Position numbers and translations under genes: made by a program | The notes under the pieces: model-generated | The model's database searches: none | Told to the model about the DNA's origin: nothing | The model's input: only the letters and a program-made list of their open reading frames with translations | DNA from: an uncultured Oscillospiraceae bacterium | GTDB taxonomy: Bacteria; Bacillota; Clostridia; Oscillospirales; Oscillospiraceae | Length of the DNA: 29,008 nt | Direction: 5' to 3' | NCBI GenBank assembly: GCA_934646185.1 | Contig: CAKUEH010000033.1 | Coordinates: forward strand, 1-29,008 | In this document: positions 1-6,456 of the stretch, piece by piece | Numbering within the stretch: position 1 is the first letter of the stretch | How the letters are laid out: each line of letters starts with the position of its first letter

Positions 1-443
1 TCCGGGTGCGGCTTGGCGCCGACGCCGATCTTGACGCGCGGGAACTGGTCGGAGCCAAGGCAGGAGATGATGGACTTGAGTCCGTTGTGGCCGCCGGCGG
101 AGCCGTTTTTGCGGATGCGGAGCCTGCCGACGGGGAGCGAAATGTCGTCGAAGAGGACGAGCACCCGCTCCGGCGGGATCTTATAAAAGTGCGCGGCAGC
201 CTCGATGGCAATGCCGGAGGCGTTCATATAGGTCTGCGGCTTCATGAGAAGCAGACGCCGGCCGTCAAAATCCGCCTGCGCGGTGAGGGCTTTGAAGCGC
301 TCCTTGGAAACCTTGACCTGCAGGCGCGCGGCCAGCAGGTCAAGGGACATAAAACCGGTATTGTGACGGGTCTTCTCATATTCGGAGCCCGGATTGCCGA
401 GCCCCGCGATCAGCCAGTCATAGTTTGGCTTTTGAAACAGCAT
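1..443 (-). CDS. pth: Peptidyl-tRNA hydrolase, C-terminus cut by window edge
   Basis: Cleaves the ester bond of peptidyl-tRNAs released from stalled ribosomes so that tRNA is recycled in the cytoplasm. The translation starts MLFQKPNYDWLIAGLGNPG and shows the family blocks: GLGNPG, the tRNA-contacting Asn and catalytic His in KTRHNTGF (His about residue 27), KPQTYMN, the DD in LFDDISLPVG, and GSAGGHNGLKSI. About 147 residues are visible of a usual 185-200, so the C-terminus lies beyond position 1. The ATG is 5 nt after the prs stop and no good Shine-Dalgarno sequence precedes it. Translational coupling to prs is therefore likely (inference). The glmU-prs-pth order matches other Firmicutes. Confidence 0.95.
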   Translation of the reverse strand, partial: MLFQKPNYDWLIAGLGNPGSEYEKTRHNTGFMSLDLLAARLQVKVSKERFKALTAQADFDGRRLLLMKPQTYMNASGIAIEAAAHFYKIPPERVLVLFDDISLPVGRLRIRKNGSAGGHNGLKSIISCLGSDQFPRVKIGVGAKPHP

Positions 444-448
444 AAAAA

Positions 449-1399
449 TCAGAACAGAACGGACATGGAGTTTTCTTCGTAAATCCTCTGGATGGCGTCG
501 GCGAAGATCGGGGAAACGTCCAGATACTTGATCTTGCTGCATGCGCCCTCGAGCGGCGGAATGGTGTTGAGGAAGGTCAGCTCCTTGATGCAGCTGTTGG
601 CGATGCGCTCGTTGGCGGGGCCGGAGAGCACGCCGTGGGTCGCGCAGGCGTAGACCTCGGTCGCGCCGCCGATCTCAACGATGGCCTTGGCCGCGTTGCA
701 CAGAGAACCGGCGGTGTCGACCATATCATCGAAGAGGATGCACTTCTTGCCCTTGACGTCGCCGATGACGTTCATGACCTCGCACTGGTTGGCCTTTTCG
801 CGGCGCTTGTCGACGATGGCGAGATTCATGCCCATCTTGTTGGCAAACGTGCGGCTGCGGGCGACAGAGCCGACGTCCGGGGAGACGACGACCATCTCTT
901 CCGGATGCTCAAACTTGGACATGTAATATTTCACGAAGATGGGGTTGGAGAGCAGGTTATCGACAGGGATGTCGAAGAAGCCCTGGATCTGGGCTGCGTG
1001 CAGATCCATGGTCAGCACGCGGTCAGCGCCTGCGGCTTCGATCATGTTGGCAACCAGCTTTGCCGAGATGGGGTCGCGGCCCTTGGCCTTGCGATCCTGA
1101 CGGGCGTAACCGAAATACGGGATGACGGCGGTGATGCGGCCGGCGGAGGCACGGCGGCAGGCGTCGATCATGATCAGCAGCTCCATCAGGTTGTTGTTGA
1201 CCGGCTTGCAGGTCGACTGCACCAGAAATACGTCGCTGCCGCGGACAGATTCATTGATCGTCAGGGAAACCTCGCCGTCGGCGAAGGTCGTTACGGTGCA
1301 GTCGCCCAGCGGCAGCCACAGCTTGCGGCAGACGCCCTCGGCAAACGGACGGTTGGCGTTGGCACAGAATACCTTGACGTTCTTACCATGAGAAATCAT
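449..1399 (-). CDS. prs: Ribose-phosphate pyrophosphokinase (PRPP synthetase)
   Basis: Makes 5-phosphoribosyl-1-diphosphate from ribose-5-phosphate and ATP for purine, pyrimidine, NAD, His and Trp synthesis. The 316-residue protein has the normal class I length. It shows FADGEVSLTINESVRGSD near the N-terminus, the flexible ATP loop YARQDRKAKGRDPISAKL, the metal-binding TMDLHAAQIQGFF, and the PRPP-binding loop ILFDDMVDTAGSL. The ATG is preceded by GAGAGGG at about 9 nt. It lies 103 nt downstream of glmU with no terminator seen between them, so glmU-prs-pth is probably one transcript starting at the glmU promoter. Confidence 0.97.
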   Translation of the reverse strand: MISHGKNVKVFCANANRPFAEGVCRKLWLPLGDCTVTTFADGEVSLTINESVRGSDVFLVQSTCKPVNNNLMELLIMIDACRRASAGRITAVIPYFGYARQDRKAKGRDPISAKLVANMIEAAGADRVLTMDLHAAQIQGFFDIPVDNLLSNPIFVKYYMSKFEHPEEMVVVSPDVGSVARSRTFANKMGMNLAIVDKRREKANQCEVMNVIGDVKGKKCILFDDMVDTAGSLCNAAKAIVEIGGATEVYACATHGVLSGPANERIANSCIKELTFLNTIPPLEGACSKIKYLDVSPIFADAIQRIYEENSMSVLF

Positions 1400-1502
1400 A
1401 TGAAATTACCCTCTCTCTTGTGTTGTTCGCTCTGTTCTTGTTCTGTGTTGAGTTTATATTTGAATGGCGGTCCCTGCCGCCGGGGATACGAAAAAATATG
1501 TG

Positions 1503-2699
1503 TTACTTCTTTTCCTTCAGCTTGTGCCGGTTGGCCCAGTCGCGCTTGTTCTGCTGGCGGGCGCGGGCGATGGCGAGCGCCGCGGGCGGCACGTCGTCGG
1601 TCACGGTGGAGCCGGCGGCGATATATGCGCCTTCGCCGATGTGGACGGGCGCGATGAGATTCGCGTTGCAGCCGATGAAGGCGTCGTCGTCAATGACGGT
1701 GCGGGACTTTTTCACGCGGTCATAGTTGACCGTGACGGTGCCGCAGCCGAAGTTGATGTTTTTGCCCACGTCGCTGTCGCCGATGTAGGTCAGGTGGGAG
1801 ATCTTCGTGCCGTCGCCGATGGTGGAGTTCTTGACCTCCACAAAATCGCCGCAGCGCACGTGCGAGCCGATGCGCGAGCCCGGACGGACGTAGGCGAAGG
1901 GGCCGACGGTCGTGTCCGCGCCGATCTCGGAATCGTAGACCTGCGAGGCGTTGACGCGCGTGTTCTCCCCGACCTTTACGTTTTCCAGATAGCTGTTCGG
2001 GCCGATGGTGCAGCCGTCGGCGATGGACGTCGTGCCGCGCAGGACGGTCCCGGGCAGAAGCTCTGTCCCGGCCCCGACAAAGACGGTCGGCTCGACATAG
2101 GTGTTGTCATAATCCCAGATGGAGACGCCTGCGGCGGCCAGCTCATACAGAACGCCGCGGCTGAGGACCGGCTTCCATTCGGCCAGCTGCTGCATGGACG
2201 AAACGGCGTAGACGCCGTCGCGGTCGGTATACGGGACGCCGTGCTCCTTCATGAAGTCGGTGAAGATGAACGTGTCGTCCAACGCGTCCATCAGCGCCTG
2301 ACGGCTGACGGAGGACACGCCGCTCTCGACCGGCGCGCCGGAAAACGCGTCCTCGTCGACGGCAAAGGGATCAATGACGGCGGGGCCGGTGACGACGATG
2401 ACGTCCTCCTCCTGCTCGTCGGCCGTGGACAGAAAGACGTGGAGCTGGTCGGCGGTCTCCTCGAGCTTTGCGCAGCTCAGCTCGCAGCCGTCCGGGAAGC
2501 AGTGCTTCGCCTCGGACAAAAACCGCTCGTGGCAGACCAAAAAGAAGCGCCCAACCCCGCCTGCGGCCAGAGAGCGCGTCAGCCAGGACAGCAGCGGCGT
2601 TCCCATGATCGCTTGCAGCATCATTGGACGGGAAGAACCTGTTTTTGCGGTATCGTCGGGCACAAAGACGACGGCAGATAAATCAGACAACAGACCCAC
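1503..2699 (-). CDS. glmU: GlmU-type protein: intact acetyltransferase half, degenerate uridylyltransferase half
   Basis: The C-terminal half (about residue 180 onward) is a left-handed beta-helix very like GlmU glucosamine-1-phosphate N-acetyltransferase. It has a His at about 302 in ISHLTYIGD, matching the catalytic His of E. coli GlmU, then NFGCGTVTVNYD, DAFIGCNANLIAPV and GAYIAAGSTVTDDVP. The N-terminal half is abnormal. The nucleotide loop LAAGxGTRMxSxxPK is replaced by FVPDDTAKTGSSRP, and QLGTAHA, GDxPL and the xINTG region are missing. The protein is 398 aa against a usual ~456. It probably makes GlcNAc-1-phosphate only, with UDP transfer done elsewhere (inference). Start: the longest frame uses GTG 2699, but AAAGGAG (2701-2707) ends only 1 nt before it. 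TTG 2690 or CTG 2693 has better spacing and is the likelier true start. Confidence 0.85.
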   Translation of the reverse strand: MGLLSDLSAVVFVPDDTAKTGSSRPMMLQAIMGTPLLSWLTRSLAAGGVGRFFLVCHERFLSEAKHCFPDGCELSCAKLEETADQLHVFLSTADEQEEDVIVVTGPAVIDPFAVDEDAFSGAPVESGVSSVSRQALMDALDDTFIFTDFMKEHGVPYTDRDGVYAVSSMQQLAEWKPVLSRGVLYELAAAGVSIWDYDNTYVEPTVFVGAGTELLPGTVLRGTTSIADGCTIGPNSYLENVKVGENTRVNASQVYDSEIGADTTVGPFAYVRPGSRIGSHVRCGDFVEVKNSTIGDGTKISHLTYIGDSDVGKNINFGCGTVTVNYDRVKKSRTVIDDDAFIGCNANLIAPVHIGEGAYIAAGSTVTDDVPPAALAIARARQQNKRDWANRHKLKEKK

Positions 2700-2728
2700 G
2701 CTCCTTTACCGATAGACATTTTGTTTAT

Positions 2729-2757
2729 ATTATATCAGACATTGTGCTGTTTGTACA
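2729..2757 (-). promoter_or_regulatory. Sigma-A promoter for glmU-prs-pth (extended -10)
   Basis: On the minus strand a perfect -10 TATAAT (2729-2734) is preceded by TGA, giving an extended -10. A 17-nt spacer separates it from TGTACA (2752-2757), a 4/6 match to the -35 consensus. Transcription would start near 2722, about 25-30 nt before glmU. The promoter is divergent from the sufC promoter. Confidence 0.7.
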
Positions 2758-2819
2758 GAAAGGCGCGCGGATTTTTCCCGGAAAAACAGAGAAAGTTTTC
2801 TGGAAAAAGTGGCTATTCA

Positions 2820-2848
2820 TTGCGCAAATGAACAAACTATGATAGAAT
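2820..2848 (+). promoter_or_regulatory. Sigma-A promoter for sufC-sufB (extended -10)
   Basis: TTGCGC (2820-2825), a 17-nt spacer and TAGAAT (2843-2848), with TGA directly before the -10. A purine-rich ribosome site GAAGAGGAAC leads into the sufC ATG at 2886. I see no clear IscR- or Fur-type palindrome here. Confidence 0.65.
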
Positions 2849-2885
2849 ACTTTCACCTTATCAGAAAAAACGAAGAGGAACAACT

Positions 2886-3620
2886 ATGCTGACACTCAAG
2901 AATCTCAGCCTGACGGCGGCGGACGCGCAGGGCCGCGCGGACATCGTCAAAAACGTCTCTCTGGACGTGGAGGATGGAAAATTCCTTGTCATTACCGGCC
3001 CGAACGGCGGCGGCAAGACGACGCTTGCCAAGCTCATCATGGGCCTCGCGGCGCCGACCGGCGGGCAGATCCTGCTGGACGGCGAGGACATCACCGGCCT
3101 TTCCATCACCGACCGCGCAAAACGCGGCATTTCGTATTCCTTCCAGCAGCCGCCCCGGTTCAAGGGCATGAAGGTCTCCGACCTTCTGACCATCGCGGCA
3201 GGCAAAACGCTCTCGCACGATGAGGCCTGTTCCTATCTGACGCAGGTGGGCCTGTGCGCGCGCGACTATCTGAACCGCGACGTGGACACGAGTCTGTCCG
3301 GCGGCGAGGTCAAGCGCATCGAGATCGCGACCCTGCTGGCCAAAAATTCCCGCATCATGATCTTCGACGAGCCGGAGGCGGGCATTGACCTGTGGTCGTT
3401 CGCCCGGCTGACGGAGACGTTCCGCGAACTGCACGAAAAGGGCGGCCGCACGATTCTCATCATCTCCCATCAGGAGCGCATCATCCGTCTGGCCGACGAG
3501 ATCGTCCTGATTGCGAACGGCGAGATCGCCGGGCGCGGCACGGCGGACGCGCTCTATCCGAAGCTGCTGTCGCAGACCGTCGCGGGCTGCAATCTGCTGG
3601 AGGTGAACGGAACATGCTGA
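2886..3620 (+). CDS. sufC: SufC-like ABC ATPase of Fe-S cluster assembly
   Basis: Cytoplasmic ABC-type ATPase that partners SufB/SufD-type scaffolds in building Fe-S clusters. It is 244 aa, the normal SufC size. Walker A is GPNGGGKTT (38-46). It also shows a Q-loop region in SYSFQQPPRFKG, signature LSGGEVKRIEIA (about 137-148), Walker B with catalytic Glu in IMIFDEPEAGID, and the H-loop IISHQE. There are no membrane segments. Its last 7 nt overlap the next gene, which encodes the SufB/D-type partner, so the two are translationally coupled. The absence of SufS, SufU and a second scaffold nearby points to the two-gene SUF-like minimal arrangement reported for many anaerobes. Confidence 0.9.
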   Translation: MLTLKNLSLTAADAQGRADIVKNVSLDVEDGKFLVITGPNGGGKTTLAKLIMGLAAPTGGQILLDGEDITGLSITDRAKRGISYSFQQPPRFKGMKVSDLLTIAAGKTLSHDEACSYLTQVGLCARDYLNRDVDTSLSGGEVKRIEIATLLAKNSRIMIFDEPEAGIDLWSFARLTETFRELHEKGGRTILIISHQERIIRLADEIVLIANGEIAGRGTADALYPKLLSQTVAGCNLLEVNGTC

Positions 3621-4537
3621 ACGACATTCAGAAAAGCATTCTCAAGACCGTCTCGGATATGACGGGCATCCCGGACGGCGCGGTGAACATCCGGCTCGAC
3701 GGGCAGAAGGCGTTCCGCCAGAATTCCGAGCATATCCAGATCGTCTCCAAGACCGACAAGGACGGCATCGACATTAAGATCGCGCCCTTTACCAAAAGCG
3801 AGAACGTACACATCCCCGTCGTGCTGAGCAGGGCCGGGTTCCACGACATGGTCTATAACGACTTCTTTGTCGGCGAGGGCGCGGATGTGACCATCGTGGC
3901 CGGCTGCGGCATCCACAACTGCGGCGACTGCGACTCTGAGCACGACGGCATCCACACCTTCTACATCGGCAAAAACGCGAAGGTGCATTATATCGAAAAG
4001 CACTACGGCGAGGGCGAGGGCACGGGCAAGCGCATTTTGAACCCGCAGACCATCGTGTATCTCGAGGAGGGCGCGTCCATCGTCATGGACACCAGCCAGA
4101 TCGGCGGCGTGGACGACACGAAGCGCTATACAAAATGCGAGGCCAACGGCGCAAATTCCGAGGTGCAGATCAACGAAAAGCTCCTGACGGCAGGCGAGCA
4201 GCATGCCGTGAGCGAAATGGACGTGATCCTGAACGGCGCGGGCGCGCGCACGCGCGTCGTCTCCCGCTCTGTCGCGAAGGAGCAGTCCACGCAGGTCTTT
4301 TACCCGCGCGTGCAGGGCAACGCCCCCTGCTTCGGCCATGTGTCGTGCGACTCGATCATCATGGGCGCGGCGAAGGTGCGCTCCATCCCCGAGATCTCCT
4401 GCAACCATGTCGACGCGACGCTCATGCACGAGGCCGCCATCGGCAAGATCGCGGGCGAGCAGCTGCTGAAGCTCGAAACGCTCGGCCTGACGCCGGAGGA
4501 AGCGGAGGAAAAGATTCTGGAGGGCTTCCTGCGCTGA
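3614..4537 (+). CDS. sufB: SufB/SufD-family Fe-S scaffold (minimal SUF-like, SmsB type)
   Basis: A 307-residue SufB/SufD-family protein, shorter than E. coli SufB (~495) and SufD (~423) and lacking their long N-terminal region. Its C-terminal core keeps GHVSCDSIIM, where Cys245 aligns with essential E. coli SufB Cys405, and LMHEAAIGKI, where His272-Glu273 match the His433-Glu434 pair. An N-terminal cluster Cys98-x4-Cys103-x2-Cys106 could also bind metal or cluster (inference). The ATG is at 3614, inside the sufC stop region (ATGCTGA). Longer upstream reading in this frame is a shadow of sufC. No desulfurase or carrier gene follows. Alternative label: SufD-family protein. Confidence 0.88.
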   Translation: MLNDIQKSILKTVSDMTGIPDGAVNIRLDGQKAFRQNSEHIQIVSKTDKDGIDIKIAPFTKSENVHIPVVLSRAGFHDMVYNDFFVGEGADVTIVAGCGIHNCGDCDSEHDGIHTFYIGKNAKVHYIEKHYGEGEGTGKRILNPQTIVYLEEGASIVMDTSQIGGVDDTKRYTKCEANGANSEVQINEKLLTAGEQHAVSEMDVILNGAGARTRVVSRSVAKEQSTQVFYPRVQGNAPCFGHVSCDSIIMGAAKVRSIPEISCNHVDATLMHEAAIGKIAGEQLLKLETLGLTPEEAEEKILEGFLR

Positions 4538-4588
4538 AGTGTTCGGTAAAATCCACAACAAATCTTCGTTAAATCTGTGCAACCTGCC

Positions 4589-4617
4589 TTGATTTTCCGG
4601 ATCCGATCTCATATACT
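4589..4617 (+). promoter_or_regulatory. Sigma-A promoter for the HAD phosphatase gene
   Basis: TTGATT (4589-4594), a 17-nt spacer and TATACT (4612-4617). It lies in the 142-nt gap after sufB, where I see no terminator hairpin, so sufCB readthrough is also possible. Confidence 0.6.
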
Positions 4618-4679
4618 GAGCATGTAAGCGAATGAAAAGAGCTACCCCGCCGCAGGAGCGGGAAGAGAGGAGTCAAGAG

Positions 4680-5462
4680 ATGAATCTGGAAGAATTACGC
4701 GCCCGGAAAGGCTTTATCTGCGACATGGACGGCGTCATCTATCTCGGCAACCAGCTGCTGCCGGGCGTCAGGGAGTTTGTAAGCTGGCTGAATGAAAACG
4801 GCAAGCAGTTTCTGTTCCTGACGAACTCGTCCGAGCGTTCGCCCAAGGAGCTGCGGCAGAAGCTGCAGCGCATGGGTCTGGACATCGGCGAGGAGCATTT
4901 CTACACCAGCGCGCTGGCCACCGCCGCGTTTCTCAAAAAGCAGGCGCCGGGCTGCACCGCGTTCGTGATCGGCGCGCCGGGGCTTCTGAACGCGCTGTAT
5001 GACGTCGGCGTCACGATGAACGATGTAGACCCGGATTACGTGATCGTCGGCGAGACGGCAAGCTATAATTACGAGGTCATCACAAAGGCCGTCCGGCTGG
5101 TTCTGAACGGCGCGCGGCTGATCGCGACGAATTCCGACCTCACGGGGCCGACGGAATTCGGCATCGCGCCCGCCTGCCGGTCGCTCGTCGCGCCGATCGA
5201 GTTAGCGACAGGCCGGAAGGCCTATTTCATGGGCAAGCCGAACCCGCTTATGATGCGCACGGGCCTGCACCTGCTGGGCGTCCACTCTGAGGAAGCCGCC
5301 ATGGTCGGCGACCGGATGGACACCGACGTCATCGCGGGCATGGAATCCGGCCTCGCCACCGTCCTCGTCCTCTCCGGCTGCACGAGCCGCGCCGACGTGG
5401 ACAATTACCCCTACCGCCCGACATATATCCTGAACGGCGTGGGCGAGATCGTGGCGGAATAA
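4680..5462 (+). CDS. HAD-IIA family sugar/nucleotide phosphatase (NagD-like)
   Basis: Haloacid-dehalogenase-fold hydrolase of subclass IIA, the NagD/AraL/PGP-like group, which dephosphorylates small phosphometabolites in the cytoplasm; the substrate cannot be read from sequence. The 260 aa show motif I ICDMDGVIYLGNQ with the nucleophile Asp and acid/base Asp, motif II FLTNSS, the Lys of motif III in MGKPNPLMM, and motif IV MVGDRMDTDV. The C2-type cap lies between motifs II and III. The start is ATG 4680, preceded by GAGAGGAG at 7 nt. An upstream in-frame ATG at 4632 would add 16 polar residues and lacks a ribosome site. It appears monocistronic. Confidence 0.9.
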   Translation: MNLEELRARKGFICDMDGVIYLGNQLLPGVREFVSWLNENGKQFLFLTNSSERSPKELRQKLQRMGLDIGEEHFYTSALATAAFLKKQAPGCTAFVIGAPGLLNALYDVGVTMNDVDPDYVIVGETASYNYEVITKAVRLVLNGARLIATNSDLTGPTEFGIAPACRSLVAPIELATGRKAYFMGKPNPLMMRTGLHLLGVHSEEAAMVGDRMDTDVIAGMESGLATVLVLSGCTSRADVDNYPYRPTYILNGVGEIVAE

Positions 5463-5479
5463 AATTCGCCCGCCCCAAG

Positions 5480-5537
5480 GCTCCCCTTTCAGGGGAGCTG
5501 GCCCGAAGGGCCTGAGAGGTTGCGGCAGGCAGCCGCA
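5480..5537. repeat. Hairpin-rich repeat unit after the HAD gene
   Basis: Three adjacent hairpins: GCTCCCCT-TTC-AGGGGAGC (5480-5498), GGCCC-GAA-GGGCC (5500-5512) and TGCGGC-5 nt-GCCGCA (5521-5537). No T-tract follows, so this is not a standard terminator for the plus strand. The sequence resembles short dispersed palindromic repeats common in intergenic DNA of gut Clostridia. That link is from general knowledge, and no second copy is in this window. Confidence 0.55.
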
Positions 5538-5765
5538 AAAAATGAAAATTTCCGGCGAATCCGTACTGCTTTGCAATTCCTGAACGCAGAGCGTTTTTAC
5601 CGCAGTCATTTAAACGTAACTGTTCGCAAATCTGTTGTACCGTAACAGGCGGCGCGTACCATAGCGCCTGTAAGGTGAGTCTGTGTGTTCGCAGCGACCG
5701 GAAATCAGGTCTTGCCTGAACCGTACCCGCCGGAGGTGCCCCGCGTCCAATCATAAAACAAAACA
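5538..5765. other. Intergenic stretch without a recognised gene
   Basis: Between the hairpin repeat and the feo terminators I find no convincing gene on either strand. The short frames lack ribosome sites and resemble no family I know. The only structure is a weak inverted repeat ACAGGCG...CGCCTGT (5645-5651 with 5665-5671) and a small CAGGT/CCTG hairpin near 5707-5720. A small RNA cannot be excluded, but nothing matches SRP RNA, 6S RNA or tmRNA. Confidence 0.4.
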
Positions 5766-5793
5766 CATGCCCGCCGGGTTTCCGGCGGGCATG
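5766..5793 (-). terminator. Second terminator of the feo operon
   Basis: A perfect 12-bp stem CATGCCCGCCGG / CCGGCGGGCATG with a 4-nt loop. Read on the minus strand it is followed by a T-rich tail (GTTTTGTTTTATG). It backs up the terminator at 5801-5837. Confidence 0.8.
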
Positions 5794-5800
5794 CTTTATG

Positions 5801-5837
5801 AAAAACCGCTCTGCCGGCATGGGGACAGAGCGGTTTT
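5801..5837 (-). terminator. First terminator of the feo operon
   Basis: A perfect 12-bp stem AAAACCGCTCTG / CAGAGCGGTTTT around a 12-nt loop, with five T on the minus strand directly after the stem. It begins 21 nt past the stop of the HMA-domain gene. Confidence 0.8.
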
Positions 5838-5858
5838 CCACGATAGGGGGAAAAGGGA

Positions 5859-6113
5859 TCATTTCTTGAAAAGGGAGAACTTCTTTTTTTCGTAGGGCTC
5901 GCTGACTGCGTCCGTGACATCGTAGCCGGTTGCGTGGACAGCGGCCTTGACGGCCTCGATGTCCAGCGGCTCGTCGGTCAGGACGACGGCCTCGCCCTTT
6001 GCGTGCGACGACGTGACTTTTTTGACGGGCGCCGCCTTGCGGATGGTGTCGTTGATGTGCGATTCGCACATGCCGCACATCATGCCGTCGATCTTCAGCG
6101 TTGTTTTGTACAT
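5859..6113 (-). CDS. HMA-domain (CopZ-like) metal-binding protein
   Basis: Small soluble heavy-metal-associated domain protein of 84 aa. The metal loop GMMCGMC gives Cys13-x2-Cys16, placed after the first beta strand as in CopZ/Atx1 metallochaperones. The rest, with VKKVTSSHAKGEAVV and HATGYDV, fits the beta-alpha-beta-beta-alpha-beta fold. A lysine-rich tail KKKFSLFKK follows the domain. The start is ATG 6113, with AGAGG at 8 nt. The longer frame upstream overlaps the Cys-rich peptide gene. It is the last gene of the feo operon and is followed by two terminators. HMA domains usually carry Cu(I) or similar soft metals, so its role beside ferrous-iron uptake is unclear. Confidence 0.88.
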   Translation of the reverse strand: MYKTTLKIDGMMCGMCESHINDTIRKAAPVKKVTSSHAKGEAVVLTDEPLDIEAVKAAVHATGYDVTDAVSEPYEKKKFSLFKK

Positions 6114-6126
6114 GATGCAGACCTCT

Positions 6127-6306
6127 TCATGGATGGCGGCAGCAGCCGCTGTTCGCGCAGTGCGCACAGCCCGCGCAGTTTGCGCCGCAGGAGCCCTTCC
6201 CCTGTTTCCGGTCGCGCACGAGCTTGACGACGATCAGGACGGTGACGAGCAAAAGTACGGCACAGACCACAATGGTGGCCAGATTCTGAACGATCCATGC
6301 AAACAT
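6127..6306 (-). CDS. FeoB-associated Cys-rich membrane protein
   Basis: A 59-aa peptide with one N-terminal transmembrane helix (about residues 2-27, FAWIVQNLATIVVCAVLLLV...), a basic stretch KLVRDRKQGKG, and a Cys-rich tail GSCGANCAGCAHCANSGCC. This is the architecture of the FeoB-associated Cys-rich membrane protein family found downstream of feoB in anaerobes. The tail is presumably cytosolic by the positive-inside rule and may hold iron or a cluster (inference). The start is ATG 6306, with AAAGGAGT at 7 nt; the frame upstream of it is not needed. It ends 13 nt before the HMA gene. Confidence 0.88.
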   Translation of the reverse strand: MFAWIVQNLATIVVCAVLLLVTVLIVVKLVRDRKQGKGSCGANCAGCAHCANSGCCRHP

Positions 6307-6329
6307 GAGAAAGACTCCTTTCACGCAGA

Positions 6330-6455
6330 TTAGTGTTTGAAAAAATTCCGGATGCAGAACACACATCCCACGAGGATCAGCGCAATGACGGCCAGCACAA
6401 GGATATCCGCTTTGCCGAGCGTCACAGCGACGACCTCAAAAACGGGAAGCTGCAT
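6330..6455 (-). CDS. 41-aa single-helix peptide between feoB and the Cys-rich gene
   Basis: An uncatalogued-looking small ORF: MQLPVFEVVAVTLGKADILV, then LAVIALILVGCVFC and the basic end IRNFFKH. One transmembrane helix (about 17-36) with a Cys-x2-Cys at residues 31 and 34 near the membrane edge. Its ATG begins 1 nt after the feoB stop (TGATATG), with GAAGG about 9 nt upstream inside feoB, so it is placed for translational coupling. The helix resembles the membrane part of FeoB-associated Cys-rich proteins but lacks the Cys tail. It could be a truncated paralogue or an accessory subunit. No function is known to me. Confidence 0.6.
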   Translation of the reverse strand: MQLPVFEVVAVTLGKADILVLAVIALILVGCVFCIRNFFKH

Positions 6456-6456
6456 A

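Noticed and set aside
1464..2681. Plus-strand 405-codon frame opposite glmU
   Set aside because: Because glmU has a strange N-terminal half I checked whether the other strand was the real gene. It is not: the glmU beta-helix, promoter and operon context are clear, and the plus frame has shadow composition.
2700..2885. IscR or Fur operator before sufC
   Set aside because: No palindrome with the expected spacing is present; only the two divergent sigma-A promoters are supported.
3392..3613. 74-codon N-terminal extension of the SufB-type protein
   Set aside because: It overlaps sufC in another frame and is Arg/Asp-rich. The ATG at 3614 overlapping the sufC stop gives the family-like start.
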